This document shows, piece after piece, positions 1 to 4,587 of a stretch of DNA of 6,121 nt. Numbering within the stretch: position 1 is the stretch's first letter; each line of letters opens with the position of its first letter. The notes under the pieces are model-generated. The model searched no databases, had not been told where the DNA came from, and saw only the letters and a program-made list of their open reading frames with translations. Source of the DNA: Nitrososphaeria archaeon (lineage in GTDB: Archaea; Thermoproteota; Nitrososphaeria; Nitrososphaerales; Nitrososphaeraceae); the NCBI GenBank assembly GCA_021324715.1, contig JAJPIN010000237.1, positions 1 to 6,121 of the forward strand, in the 5' to 3' direction. A program made the translations under genes and the position numbers.

Positions 1-8
1 TGTCATTT

Positions 9-812
9 TCATGAAGATGTCAGTCCCCATCTTTCACGTACTTTTTCCTCCAGTCTCGAAAAAATAAATCTATCAAAAATTAAACCAATCGCAAATATTA
101 CAATCATAGTTGCTATTATCTGACTCATGTTAGAAAACTCTCTTCCTACAGATAAAATATAACCTAATCCTATACCAGTAGTAATCAACATCTCAGCGCC
201 TATCAAAGCGTGCCAAGCAAAAGACCAAGTTTGCCTCAGACCCATTATTAAAGAAGGCGCAGAGGCGGGTATCATGACACTCCTAAATAATAAAAAACCA
301 CTCGCTCCCATATTCCGCCCTGCTCGTACATAAATGGGCGGGATGTTTCTAATTGCACCGTAGGTAGAATTCATCACTGAGAAGACGGAATTCATGACAA
401 TGACGAATAGTATTCCTAAATCATTAAATCCTATCAGTAGAATTGCAAACGGAACCCAAGCTATACTTGGAAAAGACTGCAGTCCCAATGCAAATGAACT
501 CATCGTTTTTCCAAATTGATTAAATCTAACCATAACAAGCCCAACACATCCACCAATCACAACTGAGATTACAAATCCAACGAATAATCGCCAGAGCGTA
601 ACGACTATGCTTTCTATCAAAATATTTTCCTGCACTAAATCTACAAAAGATTGGGCTACCATTGCTGGTGAAGGGAGAGAGACGACAGGCCAGATGTGTA
701 GGGAAAATACAATTTGCCAGATTATCAGAAATACTATTAAAAATGAAATAATGCTAAAGATATCTTTCAAGTTGAAATTGATATTTTTTTTTAAATTTAT
801 TGGAGAATCCAT
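9..812 (-). CDS. ABC transporter permease, SsuC/TauC/NrtB type
   Basis: Inner-membrane channel subunit of an ABC importer of the nitrate/sulfonate/taurine/bicarbonate class (binding-protein-dependent transport family BPD_transp_1). The 267 residues match the usual family length. Hydrophobic segments are seen near residues 18-38, 70-95, 107-129, 132-150, 197-216 and 232-250. The cytoplasmic EAA-type loop that docks on the ATPase is at about 161-190 (YVRAGRNMGAS, then VMIPASAPSLI), followed by the family-typical GLRQTWSFAWHALIGAEM. The start is ATG at 812, supported by an AAAGGA ribosome site 8 nt upstream and an in-frame TAA 15 nt upstream. The stop (9-11) is followed 2 nt later by an ATG on the same strand (4-6), which fits an overlapping operon with the partner ATPase outside the window. 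No binding-protein gene lies upstream here. The substrate cannot be told from sequence; the family call is firm. Confidence 0.95.
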   Translation of the reverse strand: MDSPINLKKNINFNLKDIFSIISFLIVFLIIWQIVFSLHIWPVVSLPSPAMVAQSFVDLVQENILIESIVVTLWRLFVGFVISVVIGGCVGLVMVRFNQFGKTMSSFALGLQSFPSIAWVPFAILLIGFNDLGILFVIVMNSVFSVMNSTYGAIRNIPPIYVRAGRNMGASGFLLFRSVMIPASAPSLIMGLRQTWSFAWHALIGAEMLITTGIGLGYILSVGREFSNMSQIIATMIVIFAIGLIFDRFIFSRLEEKVRERWGLTSS

Positions 813-820
813 GTCAGAAA

Positions 821-840
821 TCCTTTACTGATTACTCCTC
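821..840 (-). promoter_or_regulatory. Ribosome-binding region of the permease gene
   Basis: On the minus strand AAAGGA (821-826) lies 8 nt before the permease ATG, and a second purine-rich GAGGAG (835-840) lies 14 nt further up. This is the only clear Shine-Dalgarno-like site in the window and it implies a leadered transcript for the permease, unlike the other genes. A weak TATA-like AATAATAT sits at about 851-860, but the promoter cannot be fixed. Confidence 0.55.
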
Positions 841-1065
841 TCATGGAACCATATTATTATCAAATTCAATTGTGATCGGATCGCCATACTATACAGATTT
901 TAAATTTGTTGATCATCATGGAAATATAAATGGTTTCTATTTCGATTGCTCAATTAATTTTGATCCCCTGAATAAGTAATCATTTGTTCCGTTATGATGA
1001 GTCGAGGTGGACATATAAAATCGCATGTAGGTTTAACCGTTTTAATGAACCGTTAAGTAGCTAGT

Positions 1066-1113
1066 CTAAAAACGACCCTAATTTTGAATGTACTATTCAA
1101 GGGTACTCAACCC
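1066..1113 (-). terminator. Possible terminator of the DsbA-like gene
   Basis: Just after the stop codon on the minus strand is a short hairpin with a 4-bp stem (1101-1104 with 1110-1113, loop ACTCA). About 30 nt further on lies a run of five T on the transcribed-strand equivalent (1068-1072). Archaeal termination needs mainly T tracts, so the T run is the more relevant part. Both elements are weak. Confidence 0.3.
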
Positions 1114-1118
1114 GAAAT

Positions 1119-1853
1119 CTACATGAGGGCTTGCTTTATCGCTCCCTCAAATACTGAGTAAGGCTGAGCACCTTCTATTTTTAGTGGAGGCTTTCCGTCG
1201 GCAATTATGATGAAAGTTGGGGTGCTCGTCAAACCTATACTTCGGGCCAAATTATCATTTGTAACCACTAAATTTTCATATTTGTTAGAGTCAAGGCATG
1301 TTGAAAATTTCTTCACATCATAAATCCCTGCGTAAACTGCAAACTGGGTTAGACTATTTTTTGAAACCCAGTTGGTGTTTTCTCCTTTTGAATTTCTATA
1401 TACTTCGTCATGGTATGGCCAGTATTTTCCTTGTTCTGCAGCACAATAAGATCCAATGGCAGCAAGGGTTGATAATTTATCTGATGGTCTATCATTTATA
1501 ACGAAATCCTTAAACAAGAAGTTGATCATACCTGTTTTGACAAAATTATTAACTATTTGATCCTTGGTCTCTCTATCAAATCTTGCACAAAATTGACATT
1601 GGTAATCACCAAATTCTATTAAAGTTACTTTGGCTTTAGTCGTTCCTAGAGCTGATGCGTTTTGAACTATTGGTTGGAGAAGGGTGCTGATAAGCTGCTC
1701 ATGATTTTCCTGATTTTTGGGGGTATTGTTCTTTCCCATTGTCACAAATGCCGTTACGGAACCTCCAACTAATACTACACCAAAAATAACTGCCCACATC
1801 AAGGATTTTTTCTTTAATTTCTTCGAGCTGGATTTATTGACCTTTCGCTTCAA
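1119..1853 (-). CDS. Membrane-anchored DsbA/thioredoxin-fold disulfide oxidoreductase
   Basis: Extracytoplasmic thiol-disulfide oxidoreductase of the Thioredoxin_4/DsbA-like class, probably making or isomerising disulfides in secreted proteins. The 244 residues begin with a very basic cytoplasmic stretch (1-17) and one membrane anchor (about 19-39). After a linker comes the thioredoxin fold: beta strand VTLIEFGDYQ, active site C86-Q-F-C89, helical insert with C137 and C186, and the cis-proline motif T211-P212-T213. The C137/C186 positions are usual for this subgroup. The start is inferred as TTG at 1853: an in-frame TAA lies 18 nt upstream with no ATG between, and starting at Met19 would remove the positive N-terminus expected of a signal anchor. 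A TATA-like box about 26 bp upstream supports a leaderless TTG start. It lies 81 bp downstream of the triple zinc-module gene but seems to have its own promoter. Confidence 0.93.
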   Translation of the reverse strand: MKRKVNKSSSKKLKKKSLMWAVIFGVVLVGGSVTAFVTMGKNNTPKNQENHEQLISTLLQPIVQNASALGTTKAKVTLIEFGDYQCQFCARFDRETKDQIVNNFVKTGMINFLFKDFVINDRPSDKLSTLAAIGSYCAAEQGKYWPYHDEVYRNSKGENTNWVSKNSLTQFAVYAGIYDVKKFSTCLDSNKYENLVVTNDNLARSIGLTSTPTFIIIADGKPPLKIEGAQPYSVFEGAIKQALM

Positions 1854-1876
1854 TAGATATTCTTGGTTTTAGGAGC

Positions 1877-1885
1877 ATAAAAACC
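1877..1885 (-). promoter_or_regulatory. TATA-like box for the DsbA-like gene
   Basis: The minus strand reads GTTTTTATG here, centred about 27 bp upstream of the TTG start at 1853. That is the spacing expected of an archaeal promoter giving a leaderless mRNA. It supports the TTG start, since no Shine-Dalgarno sequence is present. Confidence 0.5.
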
Positions 1886-1908
1886 ATGGTAAGGGGATAT
1901 TTATCCAG

Positions 1909-1943
1909 CAAAATTGAAAATCAATTCCTAAATTTCAATTTTG
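1909..1943 (-). terminator. 11-bp inverted repeat at the 3' end of the triple zinc-module gene
   Basis: CAAAATTGAAA (1909-1919) and TTTCAATTTTG (1933-1943) are perfect reverse complements, 11 bp with a 13-nt loop. The right arm covers the last codons and stop (1935-1937) of the zinc-module gene, so the hairpin forms at the exact end of its mRNA, with T runs in the descending arm on the minus strand. A terminator or 3'-end stabiliser is the simplest reading. Confidence 0.5.
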
Positions 1944-2372
1944 GGATACATTGATCGTGTCCCAACACTTTCTACATAATTGTCCATCAATATTCCATTT
2001 TGGCTTTGGATTATACCTAATGAAACCAATTTTTATTCCACAATTAACACAAAAATTTATTTTGGTTTGATAAGCCGTTTCCTTTTGGTTATAGCATCTT
2101 TCACACAAAAAAGTATCATTTTCCATACCCCATTGCCATCTCGGTTTCTTTTTTTTCTCCGGTTCGATTATGATATTACATATAAAGCACTGAGTTTCTT
2201 TTGTCTTAATTTTTTCCTCTTCTTCTTTCTGCTTAATTATAAATTCCCTCGTCATTTTCATGTGACAATCATTACAAAGATAACCTGTAAGATTCCAAGA
2301 TTTATCTGGTTTGTATTTAAATTGAAGAACCTTGTTGCACAGAGTACAGAACTGAGGTTTCCTAAATTGCAA
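1935..2372 (-). CDS. Triple C4 zinc-module protein, function unknown
   Basis: Small cytosolic protein of 145 residues with three tandem four-cysteine zinc modules: C9/C12/C33/C36, C62/C65/C90/C93 and C108/C111/C133/C136. Each has the plan CxxC, 20-24 residues, then L-C-x-x-C. Modules 1 and 3 share Y-x-P before a Trp and a G-x-LCxxC end (KYKPDKSWNLTGYLC and RYNPKPKWNIDGQLC); module 2 is more divergent, with a lysine-rich loop. A charged helix (about 40-60, KQKEEEEK) links modules 1 and 2. The start is TTG at 2372; an in-frame TAA lies 3 nt beyond the preceding codon, so no earlier start exists in this frame. It overlaps by 11 nt the end of a possible small ORF upstream, which suggests coupled translation or, less likely, a frameshifted longer gene. 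Nucleic-acid or protein binding is plausible for such modules, but the role is unknown. Confidence 0.85.
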   Translation of the reverse strand: MQFRKPQFCTLCNKVLQFKYKPDKSWNLTGYLCNDCHMKMTREFIIKQKEEEEKIKTKETQCFICNIIIEPEKKKKPRWQWGMENDTFLCERCYNQKETAYQTKINFCVNCGIKIGFIRYNPKPKWNIDGQLCRKCWDTINVSQN

Positions 2373-2469
2373 ACATTATTTTTTCGAGAATCTTGTAAAA
2401 AAATGTATCTTTAGCTTTTAGATTTACCTTAACAGATGTTTTATCATGATTCACAATTTCATTTGACAT
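2362..2469 (-). CDS. Possible 35-residue small protein upstream of the zinc-module gene
   Basis: ATG at 2469 opens a 35-codon frame ending in TAG at 2362-2364. It encodes a lysine-rich peptide (MSNEIVNHDKTSVKV, then LKAKDTFFYKILEKI). Support: a TATA-like TTTAAATTAA centred about 27 bp upstream of the ATG, the proper place for a leaderless archaeal gene; protein-like composition; and an 11-nt overlap with the TTG start of the triple zinc-module gene, which otherwise lacks a good promoter or ribosome site of its own. The frame contains a run of seven T and a run of six A, so a frameshift (real or a sequencing error) joining it to the zinc protein must also be considered. I do not recognise the peptide. 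It could also be a chance frame in a 5' leader. Confidence 0.42.
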   Translation of the reverse strand: MSNEIVNHDKTSVKVNLKAKDTFFYKILEKIMFAI

Positions 2470-2490
2470 TTTACATTGAATTCAGACGAC

Positions 2491-2500
2491 TTAATTTAAA
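2491..2500 (-). promoter_or_regulatory. TATA-like box of the sORF/zinc-module transcript
   Basis: The minus strand reads TTTAAATTAA, centred about 27 bp before the ATG at 2469. This is the best promoter candidate for the small ORF and hence for the overlapping triple zinc-module gene. Confidence 0.45.
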
Positions 2501-2526
2501 TGTGAAAATTAGAAAAGTGATAATCA

Positions 2527-2535
2527 ATATTTATG
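2527..2535 (+). promoter_or_regulatory. TATA-like box of the plus-strand zinc-ribbon gene
   Basis: ATATTTATG, centred about 27 bp upstream of the ATG at 2558, fits leaderless transcription. With the minus-strand box at 2491-2500, it makes the 88 bp between the two start codons a compact divergent promoter region. Confidence 0.5.
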
Positions 2536-2557
2536 ACTAGTTATGCAATAGAATCAA

Positions 2558-2959
2558 ATGATCAATAAACAGTGTCATAATTGTGCTAGGCAAGGTAAGA
2601 ATTTTTACTGTAATGCGTGTGACAAAACACCTGAATTTTTTGATATCTATAGCTATTACATAATCAAAACATCCAAGAATTCCTTAATAGGTAGATTCAA
2701 AGCCTATACTTGGCATGATGTGTTAGAATTCATTAGATATAATTTTTTTCATGATTTAACCGGTGATCTTAATGTAGATTGTGAAAAAGAATTTGCATAC
2801 ATAGAAAGAAAATTATCAAACCAAAGCACAGGCAACCATAGTATTGAAAAGGAATATAGCGAAGATCCGATAGGCTATAAAATTTATTTGAATAAAGATA
2901 AGAAACCAATAGAGGATGCGCCAAAAGTCGGAGGCTTTTGGGATTTAACTTTACCATAG
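2558..2959 (+). CDS. Small protein with N-terminal zinc ribbon, function unknown
   Basis: A 133-residue protein I do not recognise. Its N-terminus carries a compact four-cysteine motif, C6-H-N-C9 then C18-N-A-C21, typical of a small zinc ribbon. The remainder is mixed and soluble, with aromatic-rich stretches (FFDIYSYYIIKTSKN, WHDVLEFIRYNFFHD), an acidic and lysine-rich C-terminal third and the end PKVGGFWDLTLP. No membrane segment or signal peptide is seen. The ATG at 2558 is preceded by a TATA-like box at leaderless spacing, which supports both the start and the strand; the zinc motif and natural composition exclude the antisense frame. It is divergent from the triple zinc-module cluster and followed by a possible hairpin/T-rich terminator. 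Binding of nucleic acid or protein through the ribbon is a guess from the fold only. Confidence 0.82.
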   Translation: MINKQCHNCARQGKNFYCNACDKTPEFFDIYSYYIIKTSKNSLIGRFKAYTWHDVLEFIRYNFFHDLTGDLNVDCEKEFAYIERKLSNQSTGNHSIEKEYSEDPIGYKIYLNKDKKPIEDAPKVGGFWDLTLP

Positions 2960-3009
2960 GTTAATACTAGTATGGATAGTTAGGATCGATTAGATTAAAT
3001 TAGGATTGT

Positions 3010-3043
3010 ACTCGCAAAAGAAGTTTTGAACTTTTATTTGAGT
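3010..3043 (+). terminator. Possible terminator of the zinc-ribbon gene
   Basis: An imperfect hairpin, with an AAGTT/AACTT core (3021-3025 and 3029-3033, loop TTG) extended by A-T and wobble pairs, ends in a T-rich arm. It lies about 50 nt after the stop at 2957-2959. It is weak but suitably placed. Confidence 0.35.
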
Positions 3044-3135
3044 CCTTATCACAGTATTAATCAAGTTGAATAAATAACTAACGAAATTGATTGGACTGTA
3101 ATAAAAGCTTTCTTTACTATCCATAAATGATATTA

Positions 3136-3540
3136 TTAAGCAGTAAATTCAATGATTTGTCTTTTTCCATACTTTATAAATAGTTCATCGTATCTACTCG
3201 ATTTTGATAATAATAAATTACCATTGTCATCATACATCTTTACAAAATTTGCTCGCATCGCGACATTTCCATTCGAATCAAAGAATCTGATACTATATGC
3301 ATTCATGCCACCCTGTCTAGTTTCCTTTACGAATTTAGCGGTATTTACATTCTCAAGATTCAAATGTATATGCCATGATTTACCCTCACTACCAATAGTC
3401 ATCCATTTCTCACTAATTCGAACAGGCAAACCCCTTTCGGATCTTACTTCACAGATGCCATTTCCACTATTTACTGAAAACATGATATCGTCTAGGCTGA
3501 GTATATCGGAAACTAATTGTTTAATCAGGTCATGAGACAT
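3136..3540 (-). CDS. Hypothetical protein, faint HemS/ChuX-like resemblance
   Basis: A soluble 134-residue protein without signal or membrane segments. It starts with a helix (1-18) and continues as an apparently beta-rich domain with W56-H-I-H-L60, then NTAKFVKET, YSIRFFDSNGNVAMRANF and SSRYDELFIKYG. The order of an HL strand, an [AR]-F-V strand, then a strand with F-D-x-x-G resembles the repeat unit of heme-handling HemS/ChuX/HutX proteins. This is pattern memory rather than an alignment, and I cannot assign heme binding; H57 and H59 would be the obvious ligand candidates. The ATG at 3540 follows an AT-rich TATA-like stretch (3560-3570) at leaderless spacing. Endonuclease V lies 80 bp upstream on the same strand, with a probable terminator between them, so common function is not implied. 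Confidence 0.8.
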   Translation of the reverse strand: MSHDLIKQLVSDILSLDDIMFSVNSGNGICEVRSERGLPVRISEKWMTIGSEGKSWHIHLNLENVNTAKFVKETRQGGMNAYSIRFFDSNGNVAMRANFVKMYDDNGNLLLSKSSRYDELFIKYGKRQIIEFTA

Positions 3541-3559
3541 TGGTAAGATAATATAATGG

Positions 3560-3590
3560 GTATAATAAAAATACGAGGGAAAACCCGTAC
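3560..3590 (-). promoter_or_regulatory. Combined terminator of endonuclease V and promoter of the next gene
   Basis: On the minus strand, a GGG-TTTT-CCC hairpin (3577-3586, with outer AC/GT pairs) is followed by a T-rich run (TATTTTTATTATA, about 3560-3573). The hairpin with its T run looks like the end of the endonuclease V transcript. The same AT-rich run is centred about 26 bp before the ATG at 3540, where a TATA box would be expected. The two genes may thus be separated by one dual-purpose element. Confidence 0.45.
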
Positions 3591-3620
3591 TTTAGATCTT
3601 TCAGTGATATGACAGATTCG

Positions 3621-4247
3621 TCAATCAAAATTGAGATGGTTTTTTGAATTGATATTTGCTATTCTTAACGGCTCTGGTATTCTTTGTCCGCCCCTGGTTA
3701 ATTTTTGGACGATTTGTACAGATTTTTTTAAACTAATTTTGTGTCCAATGCTTATGTAGATTGGATTTTTTCCCTCTTTTTTAAATACGTACCCTAGTAT
3801 AGATCCATTATATTCAACGAAGTGATCCTTCCGTAGAGAACCACATAAGATATTTTTAGCAACTCCTATAGTTGGCTTATCAATGGCATAACCAACGTAA
3901 CTCGCTAATCCACACTTCCTTGGATGCAATATCCCATGTCCGTCAACTAATAGAATATCAAAGTCAGATTGAATTCCGAGTATTCTCAACGTACTTAGTA
4001 GTGGTCCAGATTCTCTCAAGAAAAGCAGACCTGGAATATATGGATATTTTACTTTGCATTTCACATTTACAGATGATATCAAATCAAAATTGGAATTAAT
4101 TATTACTGCGGAACAATATGCAATATTACCTTTGTATGAAACGTCTATACCGCAAAAAGTTTCTAATTTATTAGGAATATCACGAGTATTTATTCTTGTT
4201 GAAATTTGTTTTTGAAATTCAATTGCCCATGCGAAGTTTTTTTCCAC
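3621..4247 (-). CDS. nfi: Endonuclease V (deoxyinosine-specific DNA/RNA endonuclease)
   Basis: Repair nuclease that cuts the second phosphodiester bond 3' of deoxyinosine; some family members act on inosine in RNA. The 208 residues are close to the family length. All signature parts are present: D35 in GIDVSY, the wedge/recognition motif P69-Y-I-P-G with E79 in FLRESGP, D102-G-H-G then H108-P-R, the GVAKNIL segment, and the C-terminal RIPEPLRIA. D35, E79, D102 and H108 match the RNase H-like Mg2+ site and catalytic residues of the family. The start is GTG at 4247: an in-frame TGA lies 18 nt upstream with no ATG in between, and an ATG at 4249 is in another frame. No strong ribosome site or TATA box is seen. 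The gene is followed by a hairpin/T-tract and a separate small gene. It is a cytosolic housekeeping repair enzyme and appears intact. Confidence 0.96.
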   Translation of the reverse strand: MEKNFAWAIEFQKQISTRINTRDIPNKLETFCGIDVSYKGNIAYCSAVIINSNFDLISSVNVKCKVKYPYIPGLLFLRESGPLLSTLRILGIQSDFDILLVDGHGILHPRKCGLASYVGYAIDKPTIGVAKNILCGSLRKDHFVEYNGSILGYVFKKEGKNPIYISIGHKISLKKSVQIVQKLTRGGQRIPEPLRIANINSKNHLNFD

Positions 4248-4273
4248 ATTACTTATTTTAATTCATGTTTCTT

Positions 4274-4322
4274 AATCTTGACTATTAACTAATTAATAGT
4301 TTTATGAGGGTTGATCAAGATT
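4274..4322. repeat. Nested inverted repeats (8-bp outer, 8-bp inner stem)
   Basis: AATCTTGA (4274-4281) pairs perfectly with TCAAGATT (4315-4322). Inside it ACTATTAA (4281-4288) pairs perfectly with TTAATAGT (4293-4300) across a 4-nt loop CTAA; the two stems share one base, A4281. It lies directly upstream of endonuclease V and could be a leader structure or paired protein-binding sites. Confidence 0.6.
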
Positions 4323-4333
4323 CAATTTTGTTC

Positions 4334-4360
4334 ATCAATTAAATAAAGACCCCAATTGAT
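4334..4360. repeat. 7-bp inverted repeat
   Basis: ATCAATT (4334-4340) and AATTGAT (4354-4360) are perfect complements around a 13-nt loop. Alone this could be chance in AT-rich DNA; it is listed because it sits within the hairpin cluster. Confidence 0.35.
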
Positions 4361-4373
4361 ATTTGATTAAACC

Positions 4374-4393
4374 TAATCTCTTATTAGAGATTA
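4374..4393. repeat. Perfect 8-bp hairpin with 4-nt loop
   Basis: TAATCTCT (4374-4381) and AGAGATTA (4386-4393) pair perfectly around TATT. No T tract follows directly on either strand, so it is not a typical terminator. Confidence 0.55.
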
Positions 4394-4459
4394 CATTTTG
4401 TAGAATCTGGTTGCTTAATCTAGCGATCGAATAGATCTATAAAAAGGAAAGGAATCCTC

Positions 4460-4481
4460 GCAGAGTTTTTGTAAACTCTGC
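4460..4481. repeat. Perfect 9-bp hairpin with 4-nt loop
   Basis: GCAGAGTTT (4460-4468) and AAACTCTGC (4473-4481) pair perfectly around TTGT. This is the most GC-containing and stable hairpin of the cluster, about 110 bp before the reductase start. On the minus strand it is followed by a pyrimidine-rich run (TTCCTTTCCTTTTTA), so it could end a minus-strand transcript. Confidence 0.6.
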
Positions 4482-4550
4482 CAACTCAGACCGTAAAAAT
4501 GTACAAATTCGTATGATAATGGGCTTATGCAATTCATAGATTCAAGGATG

Positions 4551-4560
4551 TTTTTTATAT
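4551..4560 (+). promoter_or_regulatory. TATA box of the reductase gene
   Basis: TTTTTTATAT is a near-ideal archaeal TATA element. Its centre lies about 31 bp before the ATG at 4588, so transcription would start a few bases before the ATG and give an almost leaderless mRNA. Confidence 0.6.
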
Positions 4561-4587
4561 GATTGATTGGTTACATTCTGACAGATC

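Larger units (their letters stand above)
813..1118. other. 306-bp intergenic region between permease and DsbA-like gene
   Basis: No convincing gene. It holds the permease ribosome site, a weak upstream TATA candidate, two AACCGTT heptamers spaced 13 nt apart (1035-1041 and 1048-1054), and probable 3' signals of the DsbA-like gene near 1066-1113. A plus-strand frame is open from 782 to a TAA at 977-979. It has no ATG, and from a GTG at 872 it encodes 35 protein-like residues rich in aromatic and Asp/Asn residues. This may be chance or a gene remnant. Confidence 0.5.
4248..4587. other. 340-bp hairpin-rich intergenic region
   Basis: This divergent gap between endonuclease V (minus) and the reductase (plus) has no convincing gene. 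It holds a dense series of perfect inverted repeats, listed separately, plus a 10-bp palindrome ATAGATCTAT (4431-4440) and a strong TATA box for the reductase. The amount of structure exceeds what two simple promoters need; a small RNA or a regulatory leader is possible. No tRNA-like or C/D-box pattern was found. Confidence 0.6.

Noticed and set aside
1..8. Start of the transporter ATPase gene at ATG 4-6 (minus strand)
   Set aside because: The spacing suits an operon, but only two codons are visible, so identity cannot be supported; noted under the permease only.
990..1060. C/D-box sRNA candidate (ATGATGA at 994-1000)
   Set aside because: No CTGA D box at a suitable distance and no terminal stem.
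1980..2414. Plus-strand 144-codon frame antisense to the triple zinc-module gene
   Set aside because: Phe/Leu-rich antisense shadow; the minus strand carries twelve ordered cysteines in repeated zinc motifs.
3152..3535. Plus-strand 127-codon frame antisense to the 134-residue protein
   Set aside because: Ser/Phe-rich shadow; the minus frame has a soluble, ordered composition and a well-placed promoter.
4415..4537. 40-codon minus-strand frame upstream of endonuclease V (MNCISPLSYEF...)
   Set aside because: It spans the perfect 9-bp hairpin, has no ribosome site, and the only TATA-like box is about 20 bp from the ATG, too close for a leaderless start. Probably chance.
4248..4587. tRNA or CRISPR-like array in the hairpin-rich gap
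   Set aside because: No cloverleaf or T-loop motif, and the hairpin stems differ in sequence from one another, so they are not repeats of one unit.
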